Below are positions 32,701 through 41,356 of a stretch of 64,000 nucleotides of DNA, piece after piece (position 1 is the first letter of the stretch; every line of letters begins with the position of its first letter). The position numbers were made by a program, and so were the translations under genes. The stretch lies in assembly GCA_030280995.1 (NCBI GenBank), contig JASXTE010000004.1:16457501-16521500 (forward strand), written 5' to 3'. The stretch comes from Hemileia vastatrix (taxonomy: Eukaryota; Basidiomycota; Pucciniomycetes; Pucciniales; Zaghouaniaceae). Below the pieces are notes generated by a model. That model was not told where the DNA came from, did no database searches, and saw only the letters and a program-made list of their open reading frames with translations.

Positions 32701-35651
32701 ATGAAATGAAAATTAGTTTAACCTGTGACATGGATAATATTCCTGCTAGTCTTAAAAAGAAACCATATCCTGCTTCACCAATGAAGAGGAAAGACATAGA
32801 GAATAATATTAAGATGTTATTAAAGATGAACATTCTTGAGAAGGTTGAAACTACACCAAAATATTGTGTAATATCACCAGTGCTGATTTCTTATGAACAA
32901 GATAAAGCAAGACTGTGCGGTGATTATAGAGCATTAAATACATTTACAGTAGATGATATTTATCCCTTGCCAAGAATTGCCTCTATACATGCTACCCTTA
33001 AAGGTGCTAAATATATAAGTTGCCTAGATGGAAATAAAGGGTACCATCAAATTCCTGTTGAAAAGAATTCACAGAACTTTTTGTTGATAACAACACACAT
33101 GGGAATTTATAAGTATGTCAGAATGCCATTTGGACCAAAGAATGCTCCATCAGTATTTCAAAAGTTAATGGATACAACATTCCATAATGAAATGATTGAG
33201 GGATGGTTAATGGTATACATTGATGACATCATAGTGTTCTCTAAAAATTTTGATGAACACTTAATCCATTTAAGGAAAGTATTTCAGAAAATGGATGAAA
33301 TAAAAATGACCCTTGCATTGAAAAAATGTAAATTTGGGTTTGAATCTTTAAAAGTGCTTGGTCATATTGTATCTGGCTTACAAATATGTGTAGACCAAAA
33401 TAAAGTGGCTGCAATAAAGAATATTGGCATTCCCCAAAATGTGAAGGATGTACAATCTTTTCTTGGAATGTGTGGTTATTATAGACAATATATAAAAAAC
33501 TACCAATCAATTGCTGCACCACTGACCACACTGATAAAGAAATCAGAAGCTTTCATTTGGAATAATGAAAGACAACAAGCTTTTAATAAGTTGAAAGAAT
33601 GTTTAATGACAGCTCCTATCTTGGGATTACCAGATTTCCAATTACCTTTTGTATTATATACAGATGCAAGTTTTATTGGACTGGGTGCTGCTTTGCATCA
33701 AAAACAACTTATTGAAGGTAAAATGTCAGAAGTAGTAATCTGCTATATTTCACGTACTCTGAGAAGTGGTGAATTGAAATATGGTGCTACTCAACTTGAA
33801 TGTTTGGCAGTAGTATGGGCTCTTGAAAAGCTACATTATTACCTTGAAGACCAAAAATTTGAGTTAATAACTGACTGTAGTGCAGTTAAGTCACTCTTAA
33901 ACATGAAAACTCCTAATAGACACATGTTTAGATGGCAATTAGCTGTACAAGAATACAGAGGACGGATGACTATAACACATAGAGCAGGAACCTTGCACTC
34001 TAATGTAGATCTGTTATCTAGAGTACCTCTGCCTAATAATGATGATAATCCTGCTTATGTTCCTGAGTCAGAGATTATTAACATTTATGGCATTTATATT
34101 GTAGATCTTGAGGATGAATTTATGCAATCAATTCTTGATAATTATAATTCAGATCCTGACTTAAGTAAATTAACTACAATATTAAATGATCCATCTAATG
34201 CTTCAATGAATGTTTTAATAAAAACATTACCAGATAAGTATAAAGAGGCATTAGAAAAAGGAAAATTTTCCATTGAGGATGGTTTTATATATTACAGGAA
34301 AAAATTAAGTAATGTAATTATAATTCCCCCTTCAATGAAGGAGTTAATGTTAAGTATATGTCATGATGATATATTAGCAGGTCATTTTGACTACCATAAA
34401 ACATTAACCAGAGTAAAAAACACAGCTTGGTGGATCAACATGTCTGAGGATGTTCAGAAATATGTTGAAACATGTGATTCTTGTCAAAAATCTAAAAGAT
34501 TAACAGGAAAAAGAGCTGGTTTATTACAACAAATTGAGCAACCAAAAGCTCCATGGGAAATCATTAACATGGACTTTGTAACAGGTTTGCCAATAGCAGG
34601 GCATAAGAGTTATAACTCCTGCTGGGTAATTGTAGATAGATTTACAAAGATGTGTAAATTTATTCCAACCCACAAAGAGGTTTCTGCAAAGGACTTAGCT
34701 TTTTTATGGTGGACACAAATGTTAAATACAGCAGGTTTCCCCAAAGCAATAGTTTCTGACAGAGATCCTAAATTTACTTCTGAGTTCTGGACATCACTTA
34801 TGGATGTTTCAGGGTGTCAATTAAAACTTTCTACAGCACACCATCCACAAACTGATGGGCTAGCAGAAAGAATGATACAAACCTTAGAAGATATGATAAG
34901 AAGATACTGTGCTTTTGGTCTTAATTTTAAAGACAATGACAAATTCACGCATGATTGGGTAACCCTTATCCCAGGTTTAGAATTTGCATATAATAGTACA
35001 GTACATTCTGTCACTGGCAAAAAGCCATTTGAGTTATGGTTGGGTTATGTACCTAATACCCCTGCTAAAACTCTTAATAAGTTACCTAGATTAAATATTC
35101 ATCCAGGTACTAAATATTTTCTTCAGATGCAGGAATTATGCAGAAAACATGCTCAAGAATGTATAAATAAGGCTTTTGAGTATGAAAAGAAAAGATGGGA
35201 TAAAGCCCATAAAGAACAAATGTTCAAAGAGGGTGATGAAGTCCTTATTTCAACGCTACATTTCAATTTAAATGGTAATGTTAAATTGAAGGATCCATTC
35301 ATTGGACCATTTGTAGTTAAAAAGATGGTTGGTAATAATGCTGTTGAGGTTATTCTATATGCACCTTATGATAGAAAACATCCAGTATTTCCTATTTCTC
35401 TTATAAAACCATACCATTCTAATGATACTGCTCTCTTTCCAAGAAGATCAGGAAGGCATAAACAGCAACCTGAAGAAATAGTGGAAAAAGCAGAAATTGA
35501 AAAGATACTTAAAAAGAGACACCTTACAAAAGAAAAGGGAGTTGAGTATCTATTAAGATTTAAAAATAAGTCAAGTGAATATGACCAGTGCATTCCAGAA
35601 AATGAAATCTCTGATCTTAAAAATCTCTTGAAAAAATTTAAATCTAAATAA
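29784..35651 (+). CDS. element B Gag-Pol polyprotein, 1,955 residues, intact
   Basis: One frame encodes all functions. Gag occupies about residues 1-640 (N-T-R-S-K near the start, coiled-coil at 290-390, helical core from about 470). The zinc knuckle is C679, C682, H690, C692 (CX2CX7HXC). The protease has L-D-T-G-A-A-G-S with D791. RT has the catalytic Y1145-I-D1147-D1148. RNase H shows L-Y-T-D-A-S-F-I-G near residue 1292. Integrase has HHCC (H-D-D-I-L-A-G-H, C-D-S-C-Q from about 1525) and the triad D1597, D1659, E1695, a DD35E spacing. The C-terminus from about 1895 (E-I-E-K-I-L-K-K-R then Y-L-L-R-F-K) resembles a diverged chromodomain lacking the usual Trp. With no Gag/Pol stop or frameshift, Gag excess would need proteolysis, as in Tf1. 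The ATG follows AAT and is the first in the leader frame. No disabling change seen. Confidence 0.93.
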   Translation: MSAPQDSVSEQPAYNTRSKANKNFPGHHHGGTTVPPTRKHEYRGKGRPLKKDNYQKDVSSSSGSTVPPGQTGSEARGIKISHVQRSRAVAKQLQGRISADESGNGRIKGRPAQSIKSATPYPRRVHSLPGENPGRQMEMGLVSPTVDKPQLQQGSTPSSDFLSSPLQGKKAPKIRTGNHPLVSNLPSQIRHNTDNYNIGNSIDVKSVQKIEEDLRNLGFRVDTPDLSFVHNNSTIYNDNTANPQLQPPTSEMRSSQESERIEKEDMEYFNNNPTVHRIVSALWNRMTDCEEQTVKLTSDTISSLTLNISQLATRNKELEKEHLSLTLKYDSLSNKYNDLSNKFCELEKLYETHLLKTESRTKLSFAQTNQSVSELLQRLTKVEIETANLLMNQDNHKYNQYNNNPFIGKSESHSFPIPPQLKPSGGSVKSENVSHKSVQEEIQDHLSKVNELLNLPKISEIKSNQKNWPKIDQYPTYDGEASSDWQHFIQRIDNLKFSYKLPDEEITSKLISLFKDVALLWFEAVLSEGRDYSWAEWKQLIEKQFGGSKFRLTQQRLYEKTRYNPLNGDKPMVFLMNLNKILKAIEPHMDFNLWKDKIIYKLPISVRDIVVARTLNVTEYSDFINICNEILLNHKYESRYSTYKQNVEPVKTQNSKTLQEKQKKPTAPVVPKKYETNTCYKCNKPWVKGHKCEKNINIVENQRESETETEKSKESSDYDSNISYSDENEVCMLEDDLSIFENPILNMDSNESLMNFEDAEIIKDIQADNFRMTPITVPAIISGENVNIVLDTGAAGSVVSTNTLQKIDSEYKFKLEPLQNKNWRGFGSVLHPIGKYKAAVFFKHQHGYVRVTCDFVVMDNTNCSNCFIIGNDILTKFGVNLDPANNNFTIGMNGKRKFKINSFNTVLHIESVTNSPSKGRESNELELLETEISKASFGTQISETEKNNILELIKAFPMAFAHGTNELGLVKDHEMKISLTCDMDNIPASLKKKPYPASPMKRKDIENNIKMLLKMNILEKVETTPKYCVISPVLISYEQDKARLCGDYRALNTFTVDDIYPLPRIASIHATLKGAKYISCLDGNKGYHQIPVEKNSQNFLLITTHMGIYKYVRMPFGPKNAPSVFQKLMDTTFHNEMIEGWLMVYIDDIIVFSKNFDEHLIHLRKVFQKMDEIKMTLALKKCKFGFESLKVLGHIVSGLQICVDQNKVAAIKNIGIPQNVKDVQSFLGMCGYYRQYIKNYQSIAAPLTTLIKKSEAFIWNNERQQAFNKLKECLMTAPILGLPDFQLPFVLYTDASFIGLGAALHQKQLIEGKMSEVVICYISRTLRSGELKYGATQLECLAVVWALEKLHYYLEDQKFELITDCSAVKSLLNMKTPNRHMFRWQLAVQEYRGRMTITHRAGTLHSNVDLLSRVPLPNNDDNPAYVPESEIINIYGIYIVDLEDEFMQSILDNYNSDPDLSKLTTILNDPSNASMNVLIKTLPDKYKEALEKGKFSIEDGFIYYRKKLSNVIIIPPSMKELMLSICHDDILAGHFDYHKTLTRVKNTAWWINMSEDVQKYVETCDSCQKSKRLTGKRAGLLQQIEQPKAPWEIINMDFVTGLPIAGHKSYNSCWVIVDRFTKMCKFIPTHKEVSAKDLAFLWWTQMLNTAGFPKAIVSDRDPKFTSEFWTSLMDVSGCQLKLSTAHHPQTDGLAERMIQTLEDMIRRYCAFGLNFKDNDKFTHDWVTLIPGLEFAYNSTVHSVTGKKPFELWLGYVPNTPAKTLNKLPRLNIHPGTKYFLQMQELCRKHAQECINKAFEYEKKRWDKAHKEQMFKEGDEVLISTLHFNLNGNVKLKDPFIGPFVVKKMVGNNAVEVILYAPYDRKHPVFPISLIKPYHSNDTALFPRRSGRHKQQPEEIVEKAEIEKILKKRHLTKEKGVEYLLRFKNKSSEYDQCIPENEISDLKNLLKKFKSK
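29869..30330 (+). CDS. overlapping +1-frame ORF in element B gag (153 codons)
   Basis: The ATG at 29869 sits in a strong initiation context (A at -3, G at +4). The frame runs +1 to gag-pol. The product starts M-E-G-Q-Q-Y-P-Q, then has Leu-heptad-like helices (L-S-H-L-A-K-Q-V-L-K-L-E-E) and a Gln/Ser/Pro-rich tail. A comparable ORF lies at the same place and frame in element A (4774-5001, minus). By contrast, the main frame here is low-complexity and basic. Either two proteins are encoded or one frame is relic. Function unknown. Confidence 0.45.
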   Translation: MEGQQYPQPESMSIEEKDALLKKITIKKTSPPLQDQLSHLAKQVLKLEESKSLMFKEVEQLQNNCKVGFQQMNQAMAELKGGQPSQSNQQPPTQGGSTHSQEKILVDKWKWDWFHQQWTSHSCNRDPPPHLTSSAHPYKGKKRQKSGLATIPW

Positions 35652-35754
35652 TACTGTTCATTCAGTATATGTATTATAAAAAATTATTTTTTATTTTTTA
35701 TTTCATTCCTTAAGGTTAATTAAAATGTCTTAACATTTTTTTTATTGTTTTTTT

Positions 35755-35766
35755 GGGGTGAGGGAG
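35755..35766 (+). other. element B polypurine tract
   Basis: GGGGTGAGGGAG directly abuts the 3' LTR, preceded by a T-rich run. It is the expected plus-strand primer, with one T interrupting the purines. Confidence 0.8.
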
Positions 35767-36925
35767 TGTCAGCCTAAATATCCTTAGGACTGAGTATTTC
35801 TTATGCTTAAAATAAGATAACCTTAATTAGATTAAGCTTATATCTTAAAAATAAGGTTAAAATAATAATATATATTATTTTATTATATATATATATAATT
35901 ATTATTCTATTATATAATTTATAATAGTTTAAATAGCTTATCCATGGCCTAATAATACTTATTAAGGTGTTAATGGAGTCATAATATACTTATCTTAAGT
36001 GATATGAAGTAATTATTGACATACATAAGCTTATATGTATACATAAATCTCATATTCAGTGAAATATGCAGTATATTATGTATATTTAGGTATATAAGTG
36101 GGTTTTAGCCCCTTAATAGCCTATAACCTTTGTTTTTCTGCTTATTTTAGGTCATATGGACGAAATCAGTGGATCCACAGCGCCTACAGAAGCATAGACA
36201 CCTATATCAGGCACATACACCCAGTTTGGACAACTAAAAATACTTCCTTGGATGGTTATTCACGGATTTATGGGTTGGAAATATGTTTTTGGGTTAATGT
36301 GGATGCTTGGGGATGTTATTGGGGGCTTGGACATTTTATTTGTTTCCTTTATATACTTTTAGTTTCATTAAATCTCTTTTTGATCATTTATTTTACCTGT
36401 TTCTTTATGGTATCCGCTTTTATCTGGGATTTCTATTTATGGTATGACTCTGTGTTATTATTAATAGTGATGGAGGGTCCTTACTGGAGGTCTGGGTGTT
36501 GAAACTGCTTGAAGTGGACGCCATGGGGAGGTGATGGGCCCTCACAGTGCTGTAATTGCCGGGGATAGCAGTGACATCATCTGGATTGAAGGTCTGTGCA
36601 CTCCAGTGGATTTGGGTATAAGTAAGGAGGGATTTTGACGGTTTATTATAATCATTCAATTACTACACTACAATTATTAACATTCAGAAATATATTATAA
36701 AGCCCTTATAAATTGATATTATCTTTATAATAGCTCTAACTATATTTTATTCTTCTATTTTCCACCACTAGCACGCATTTAAATCCAAGTATTGTGAGTT
36801 TAATTTGAGTATAACTATTCTATTAGTCTTCCCCAGAGGTTTAATCACTAAATCATTTATTAATAAGTAGTAGGACCATAAAATAACACTATTATATCAT
36901 ACTTATATACTAGACTGTACTGACA
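35767..36925 (+). repeat. element B 3' LTR
   Basis: 1,159 bp, the partner of 28096-29272, lacking 18 bp between ACTACAC direct repeats. The 134-codon frame at 36098-36502 is the twin of one in the 5' LTR and is not treated as a gene. Confidence 0.96.
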
Positions 36926-36930
36926 CTCAT

Positions 36931-37893
36931 GGTCTTCCTCTGAAGGATCCTGAGAAGGTGAACTGGGATGCTGAGGTTCCTGGGGCCTAGTTGGAGCAGT
37001 GAGATTGTGGTTGTTGTTGTGGTTGTTATTTCTGTTGGATTCAGCTGGAGGAGGTGCTGGTGATGGAGTACCAGGGTTGTTAAAGGATGGAGCAGGAGAG
37101 GGGGATTTGGAAGCAGACTGCTCTCTTCTGGATGAAGAATTTGAAGAGATGGAACTGTCAGAAGAGTAGTTGGCTGACAGAGGAGAGGTGTATTTTTATT
37201 GTCTTAGTTGGGGACAAAGTTTTTGTTGTGGAGCAGTGTGTGGTGTTCTGGTTTCTTCTTGGGGTTCTCTGGAAGTTCTCTTAGAAATCTGGTAAATTTT
37301 GGTGCTTTTGGACTTTGGAAGGGTGGATTGCATTGCTCTGGGAGAAGTAGGAGGTAGTTGGGTTGAGTTGTTGTTGTTGTCTGGATGAATTTGGCTATTT
37401 TATGGCCGTTTTTGGAGGTTTTGGCCCTGATTTTCACTGTTTGGTGAGGCGGGCGGGCCGCCTGGACGCGGTCTAGAAGCCTGGGAGTTGATTTTGAAGC
37501 TTTTGGAGCTAATTTGGCGGAGATAAAAGCAGTTTCTTGTGAGGCTAAGGCTGGTCTTTTGGGAAGAGTGCGGGAAGCTGAGCTTCTGGATCTTCTGGAA
37601 GGAGCAGAAGATAGAGAGGAAGTGGAAGGACCAAGCTCTGGGGATCTGGTAGGGGATCTGGAGATGTATTTGTGAGAAGGAGAAGGTGGAGGAATAGGGT
37701 AGTTGGCGTCTCTGTCACATCTTTTCTTTTTGGAATAACAAGAGTCACAAGCCCTGTTGTAGAATTTGGATTCAGGATTTGGAAGAGTGAATGTGCAAGG
37801 TCTGCACATGTGGATGCACTGTTTGAAGGCATAGTCCTTGGGAGCAGTGAAGCAAGGGAGAGTAGCAGGGTTAACATCAGGAGATCCAGCCAT
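36931..37893 (-). CDS. element C antisense gene 1, 5' part: Cys-rich nuclear-factor-like protein
   Basis: The ATG at 37893 opens 229 codons to a stop at 37204. The product begins M-A-G-S-P-D-V-N-P and has C-I-H-M-C-R-P-C then C-D-S-C-Y-S-K-K-K-R-C: the second half matches the CX2CX6C half of a Zn2Cys6 motif with basic residues, while the first half departs from consensus (CX3CX2C, then 15 residues). A Ser/Pro/Arg-rich tail follows. A second open block (about 37177-36931) is one frame off and leads, across element B, into the exons at 28095-27504. An unfound intron or a one-base indel must link the two. A run of short repeats (38047-38620) lies just upstream. Role unknown; DNA binding is inference. 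Confidence 0.55.
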
Positions 37894-38046
37894 GATCTGT
37901 GGTGAGAAAAGATGATGAAAAGGGATAGGAGGAGATTTTTGTCAGTGATGGGTAGATGATGAAGTGAAGGTGGAAGTTCAGCAGGTTGGCTGTAGAGGTG
38001 TGCTGCATGAAATTGGCTGCGTCCATTTTATGCGAAATTCCGTCAG

Positions 38047-38640
38047 TCCGTCAAGACTCTAAACTGAAAAAGCTATATTATCAAGATCAGTCCATCAAGA
38101 CTCTAAACTGAAAAAGCTATGGTATCAAGACAGTCCATCAAGACTTTAAACTAAAATCTGGTTTCTGTTAGTCCTCCAAGACTTTAAACTGGCTGGTTTC
38201 AAGATTTTATCAAGGTAGTCCGTCAAGACTTTAAACTGAACACTGTTGTTAGTCCATCAAGACTTTAAACTGAACACTGTTGTTAGTCCCCCAAGACTTT
38301 AAACTGAGGGTTGTAAGTCCCCCAAGACTATAAACTGAGGAAAAAGTTTTTGTTGTTGGAGTTGGTTTTGAAAGATTGGTGGAGGGTATCCACAGGGGGA
38401 GCCTCCGAATTTAGGAAAGGCAAGTTTGGGGGTAATTGATGGGCTGGCTGCTCTATTTACAATTACCCCAGAATGTTAGTTTTTTCTCTGTGTCTTAATG
38501 TGGTTGATCTCTGGTTCTGGGTTTATGATTTAGATTTTTGAGTCCCCCAAGACTTTAAACTGAGGGTTTTTGAGTCCCCCAAGACTATAAAATGAGGATG
38601 GTCCCCCAAGACTTAAAACTGAGGGTTGTTTGTGGTTACA
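38047..38640 (+). repeat. array of 11 AGTCC(A/C)(T/C)CAAGACTTTAAACTGA motifs with the third H1 hairpin
   Basis: Copies start at about 38047, 38089, 38132, 38170, 38217, 38251, 38285, 38316, 38540, 38569 and 38599. The consensus is near GTCCCCCAAGACTTTAAAC. Between the eighth and ninth lies H1 copy 3 (GGGGTAATTG / CAATTACCCC, 38429-38469). The array lies immediately 5' of antisense gene 1 and 3' of antisense gene 2, so it could be a promoter or leader for the former. Confidence 0.85.
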
Positions 38641-38657
38641 TCCTATAGAGGGTGTGG

Positions 38658-39352
38658 TCAATTTTTCTTTTCTGAATCAAACTCAAGTACTAGTAGAATT
38701 ACAGAGGGAATCAAGAGATGAAATGAAGTGTTCAGAATTAGCCTTGAACTGGTGAATGAGGTGTCTTCAGTTCTCAATGTCCTATGGATCTCTAGCAGGA
38801 GTGGATTGGAAGTAGTGAAGCAGAAGTTGTTTCTGTTGAGATTGTGTTGTTGGAACTTGGCCTTGATAGTGGGAAAGTGCGTTGGTGTTGGTGGTGCGAT
38901 GGATCCTACATTGTTATCATCACTATCAGAAGAGGAAGGAACTGAGAAGTCATCAGTTTTAAAGTTGAAGGAAGGAATGAATGTTCTTTACCATCAGATG
39001 GACCAGGGATGGGGGAACTAGTTGTTTTATGGGTTGTGGCACTCTTCTGGGAAGGGTGGAGCTTTTTGATTAATCTGGGTATCAGGATGGATGGCCTAGA
39101 TCTTTTGGTGCTGGCAGAAGAAGGACCAGGTTGAGGTGGAGGTGAATCTGTTGTGGAAGAAAGTGGACCAGGTCTGTGGCAGGTCTTCTTTCTGGAGTGG
39201 CAGACATTGCAGGACGTTCTGTATGGATGGACAGGTGGTGTCATGGCGCAGATTAAATTATTGTCGATGCAGTATTGGCAGGGGCCCATTTCAGAGGCAG
39301 ATTTGGGAAGGAGGTTAAACATGGTGGTTGGATGAAGAAATAATGTGGACAT
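38658..39352 (-). CDS. element C antisense gene 2: Zn2Cys6-pattern protein, two exons
   Basis: The ATG at 39352 (or M at 39322) opens exon 1 to 38992. It holds C-Q-Y-C-I-D-N-N-L-I-C, then 12 residues, then C-N-V-C-H-S-R-K-K-T-C, i.e. CX2CX6CX12CX2CX6C, the spacing of fungal Zn2Cys6 DNA-binding domains. A Ser/Pro-rich linker follows. A 50-nt intron (38991-38942; GTAAAG donor, AACTGAT branch-like site, CTCAG acceptor) joins in phase to exon 2, which starts with an acidic stretch (S-D-S-D-D-N-N) and runs to TGA at 38658-38660. The start lies within 20 bp of the 3' LTR, so an antisense promoter in or next to the LTR is likely. It may regulate element or host transcription, but this is inference. 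Confidence 0.55.
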
Positions 39353-39360
39353 TCTTAATT

Positions 39361-39370
39361 GGAGGGAGGA
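39361..39370 (+). other. element C polypurine tract
   Basis: GGAGGGAGGA directly abuts the 3' LTR start at 39371, as expected for the plus-strand primer. Confidence 0.85.
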
Positions 39371-40463
39371 TGTGGTCTTCCAACATTGGCAGGGGCATTT
39401 GTTGTGTGATTTGGCGCTGTTTGTGCATGTCTTAATTGACATCTGTTAAGGAATTTGGTATTTTTCTGGTTTCATCCCGTGGATATTGGGTCTGCAGGTA
39501 TGCGGGTTCTATCATTGGATAGCCCTGGTTTTTCTCTATATTCTATGTCTTGTAGACATTTTTCATATTCTGAGTTTTAAGGGGTCATTTCCTCATTTTT
39601 CATTTATAAAAGATTGCTGTTTAATTTTGTTTTTTGTGTTTTACGGGCTAACCTTAAGTCTTAGGGTTAAGTGCTTAGTACCATTGGATAGAGCTAATTT
39701 TTCTTTATATTTCATGTCACAATGTTGTTATAGTGAAATTCCGTGTTTTAAAGGTTTTAGTAGTTGTAGCTAATTTTTCTAAGTAGATTAGTGGTTTTTA
39801 TTGGTTTTCTGGCTTCAGGGAGGCCGGGCCGCTTCAGGCGGGATCTCCGACGTTGGGCGGCCCGCCCACCTCTGTTTTAGGAGGTTGGGGAGCACTCCAG
39901 GAGGGTTTTTTATGCAATTTGGCAGGTACAGGCACCAGATTGGTGGGTGCGCATGGGCTCTTAGTTAGTGGTCTGTGTGTACACAGTGAATAAGACAGTT
40001 TGGGGCAACCTTAATCATCATACAACCATCCAGAGGTGATCTCATTGTTCCTCACTCAGTTTTCACTGTTTTCTGGCCACAATTGGCTGTGTTTGTTGCA
40101 AGTGAGTTCTTCATTTAACTTAACTTTGGCAACTGTTTTCTCTGTTATAGTCTTGCAAGCTATAGCAAGTATTATTGCTGTCTCTGGTGTGGATTCTCAG
40201 CCTACATCAAGTATCTTTGCTTTTTCTGGTGTGGACTTTGTTCTACATTTCAGTTCTTTGGTCTGGTAGTCTATCTGGGGACTACTTTCTTGGCTCATCA
40301 AGCAGTCAAGTGTGTTAAAAAGGGGCTTTAGCAAAACAGGAACCAACTTACTTTAGCAAGTAAATCTCACTCTATTTTTCTAAAGGGACAGGGGATTTTC
40401 TCTCTGGTTTTTCTCCAACTCCCTTGGTCAAGGCCTATAGCTAGTACTATAGGATTGTCTACA
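39371..40463 (+). repeat. element C 3' LTR
   Basis: 1,093 bp, the partner of 18212-19304. The copy of the target site after it reads ACAG. Confidence 0.95.
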
Positions 40464-41356
40464 ACAGCTTACCTAATGATATTATTTCAGATAGAGGCTC
40501 ATTGTTTGTATCCACATTCTGGACTCAACTGTGTCGACAACTCAATATCACGAGGAAGCTCTCCACAGCCTATCATCCCAAAACCAATGGGCAAACAGAA
40601 AGGGTCAACCAAATCCTCGAACAATACCTTCGAATGTATGTCAGTTACCAACAAGACGATTGGACCACATGGCTACCATTGGCCGAATTTGCTTATAATA
40701 ACTCGACTCATTCTTCGACACAACAATCTCCTTTTGAAACTGTTTATGGAAGACATCCTCGATTCAATTCAATCCATGTAGGAACTAATCATCCTTCAGA
40801 ACATTATCTTCGAACCATATCACGACTCCAAGAGGAACTTAAATCAAATCTGGAATTAGCGGTTCGAAGGTACAAGGAACAGGCTGACAAACATCGACAA
40901 ACTGCTCCTCCTTTTAAACCAGGTGACAAAGTATGGCTCGACGCACGGAACATTTGAACGACTCGACCATCAAAGAAACTGGCTGAAAAACGCTTGGGGC
41001 CATTCGAAATCGACTCTGAAGTCTCTAAAACTGCATTTCGACTCAAGCTACCTCCTAAATGGCAGGCTATTCACCCTGTTTTTCACGTATCTCTCCTGGA
41101 ACTGGCTTGAGAAACATACCCGGGCAAGAATCAACCTCCTCCAGAACCGGTGGAAGTAGAAGACCATCTAGAGTGGGAAGTAAGCTGTATCCTTGATTCA
41201 AGAATGCGCAAGGGGAAACTTCAATACCTCGTGGAATGGGAAGGCTTCCTCGATGACTCAGACAAAACATCCTGGGAACCAGCCATCAATGTTTCTAACG
41301 CCCCTGAACTCCTAAAATCCTTTCATCTTAAATACCCTTTAAAACCAAAACCTTAA
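40464..41356 (+). pseudogene. element D pol, third part (integrase C-terminal half and chromodomain)
   Basis: This resumes at G-L-P-N-D-I-I-S-D-R-G after element C. The integrase second Asp (I-S-D-R-G-S) is near 40490 and the Glu in T-N-G-Q-T-E-R-V near 40590. The core is open to a TGA at 40957. A further TGA near 41110 replaces an Arg CGA present in E. The chromodomain follows (about 41150-41300): V-E-D-H-L-E-W-E-V, L-Q-Y-L-V-E-W-E-G, S-W-E-P, with the aromatic cage residues in place. Chromodomains of this kind steer insertion to heterochromatin. The TGA at about 40957 is shared with E (N-I-stop). Confidence 0.88.

Larger units (their letters stand above)
28096..36925 (+). mobile_element. 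element B: apparently intact Ty3/gypsy retrotransposon, 8,830 bp
   Basis: LTRs lie at 28096-29272 and 35767-36925, flanked by the direct repeat CTCAT (28091-28095 and 36926-36930). It has a TGG-starting primer site, a single uninterrupted 1,955-codon gag-pol frame, and a polypurine tract. The LTRs differ by one substitution and one 18-bp indel as far as I can see. All catalytic motifs are present. By these signs it is the youngest insertion and may be able to move. It interrupts antisense gene 1 of element C. Confidence 0.96.
18212..40463 (+). mobile_element. element C: long Ty3/gypsy retrotransposon (about 13.4 kb without nested B)
   Basis: LTRs lie at 18212-19304 and 39371-40463 (1,093 bp each, TGT...ACA ends). 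The flanking target is ACGG (18208-18211) versus ACAG (40464-40467), a 4-bp duplication with one transition; copy E shows the uninterrupted site. The content is a tRNA-type primer site, gag-protease, pol in the +1 frame, a MITE, tandem repeats with hairpins, two antisense genes and a purine tract. The RT flank reading D-D-G-G-I-K-G-P and the pol layout match a gypsy group widespread in fungi, distinct from D and B. Pol has several stops. Element B is inserted in one of the antisense genes. Confidence 0.93.

Noticed and set aside
38047..38640. Array of regularly spaced repeats considered as a CRISPR
   Set aside because: Spacers are short, uneven and similar to each other, the context is a eukaryotic retroelement, and there are no cas genes.
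38728..39335. Plus-strand ORFs at 38728-39021 and 39136-39335
   Set aside because: They lie opposite antisense gene 2 and lack motifs; the minus-strand frame has the Zn2Cys6 pattern and a good intron.
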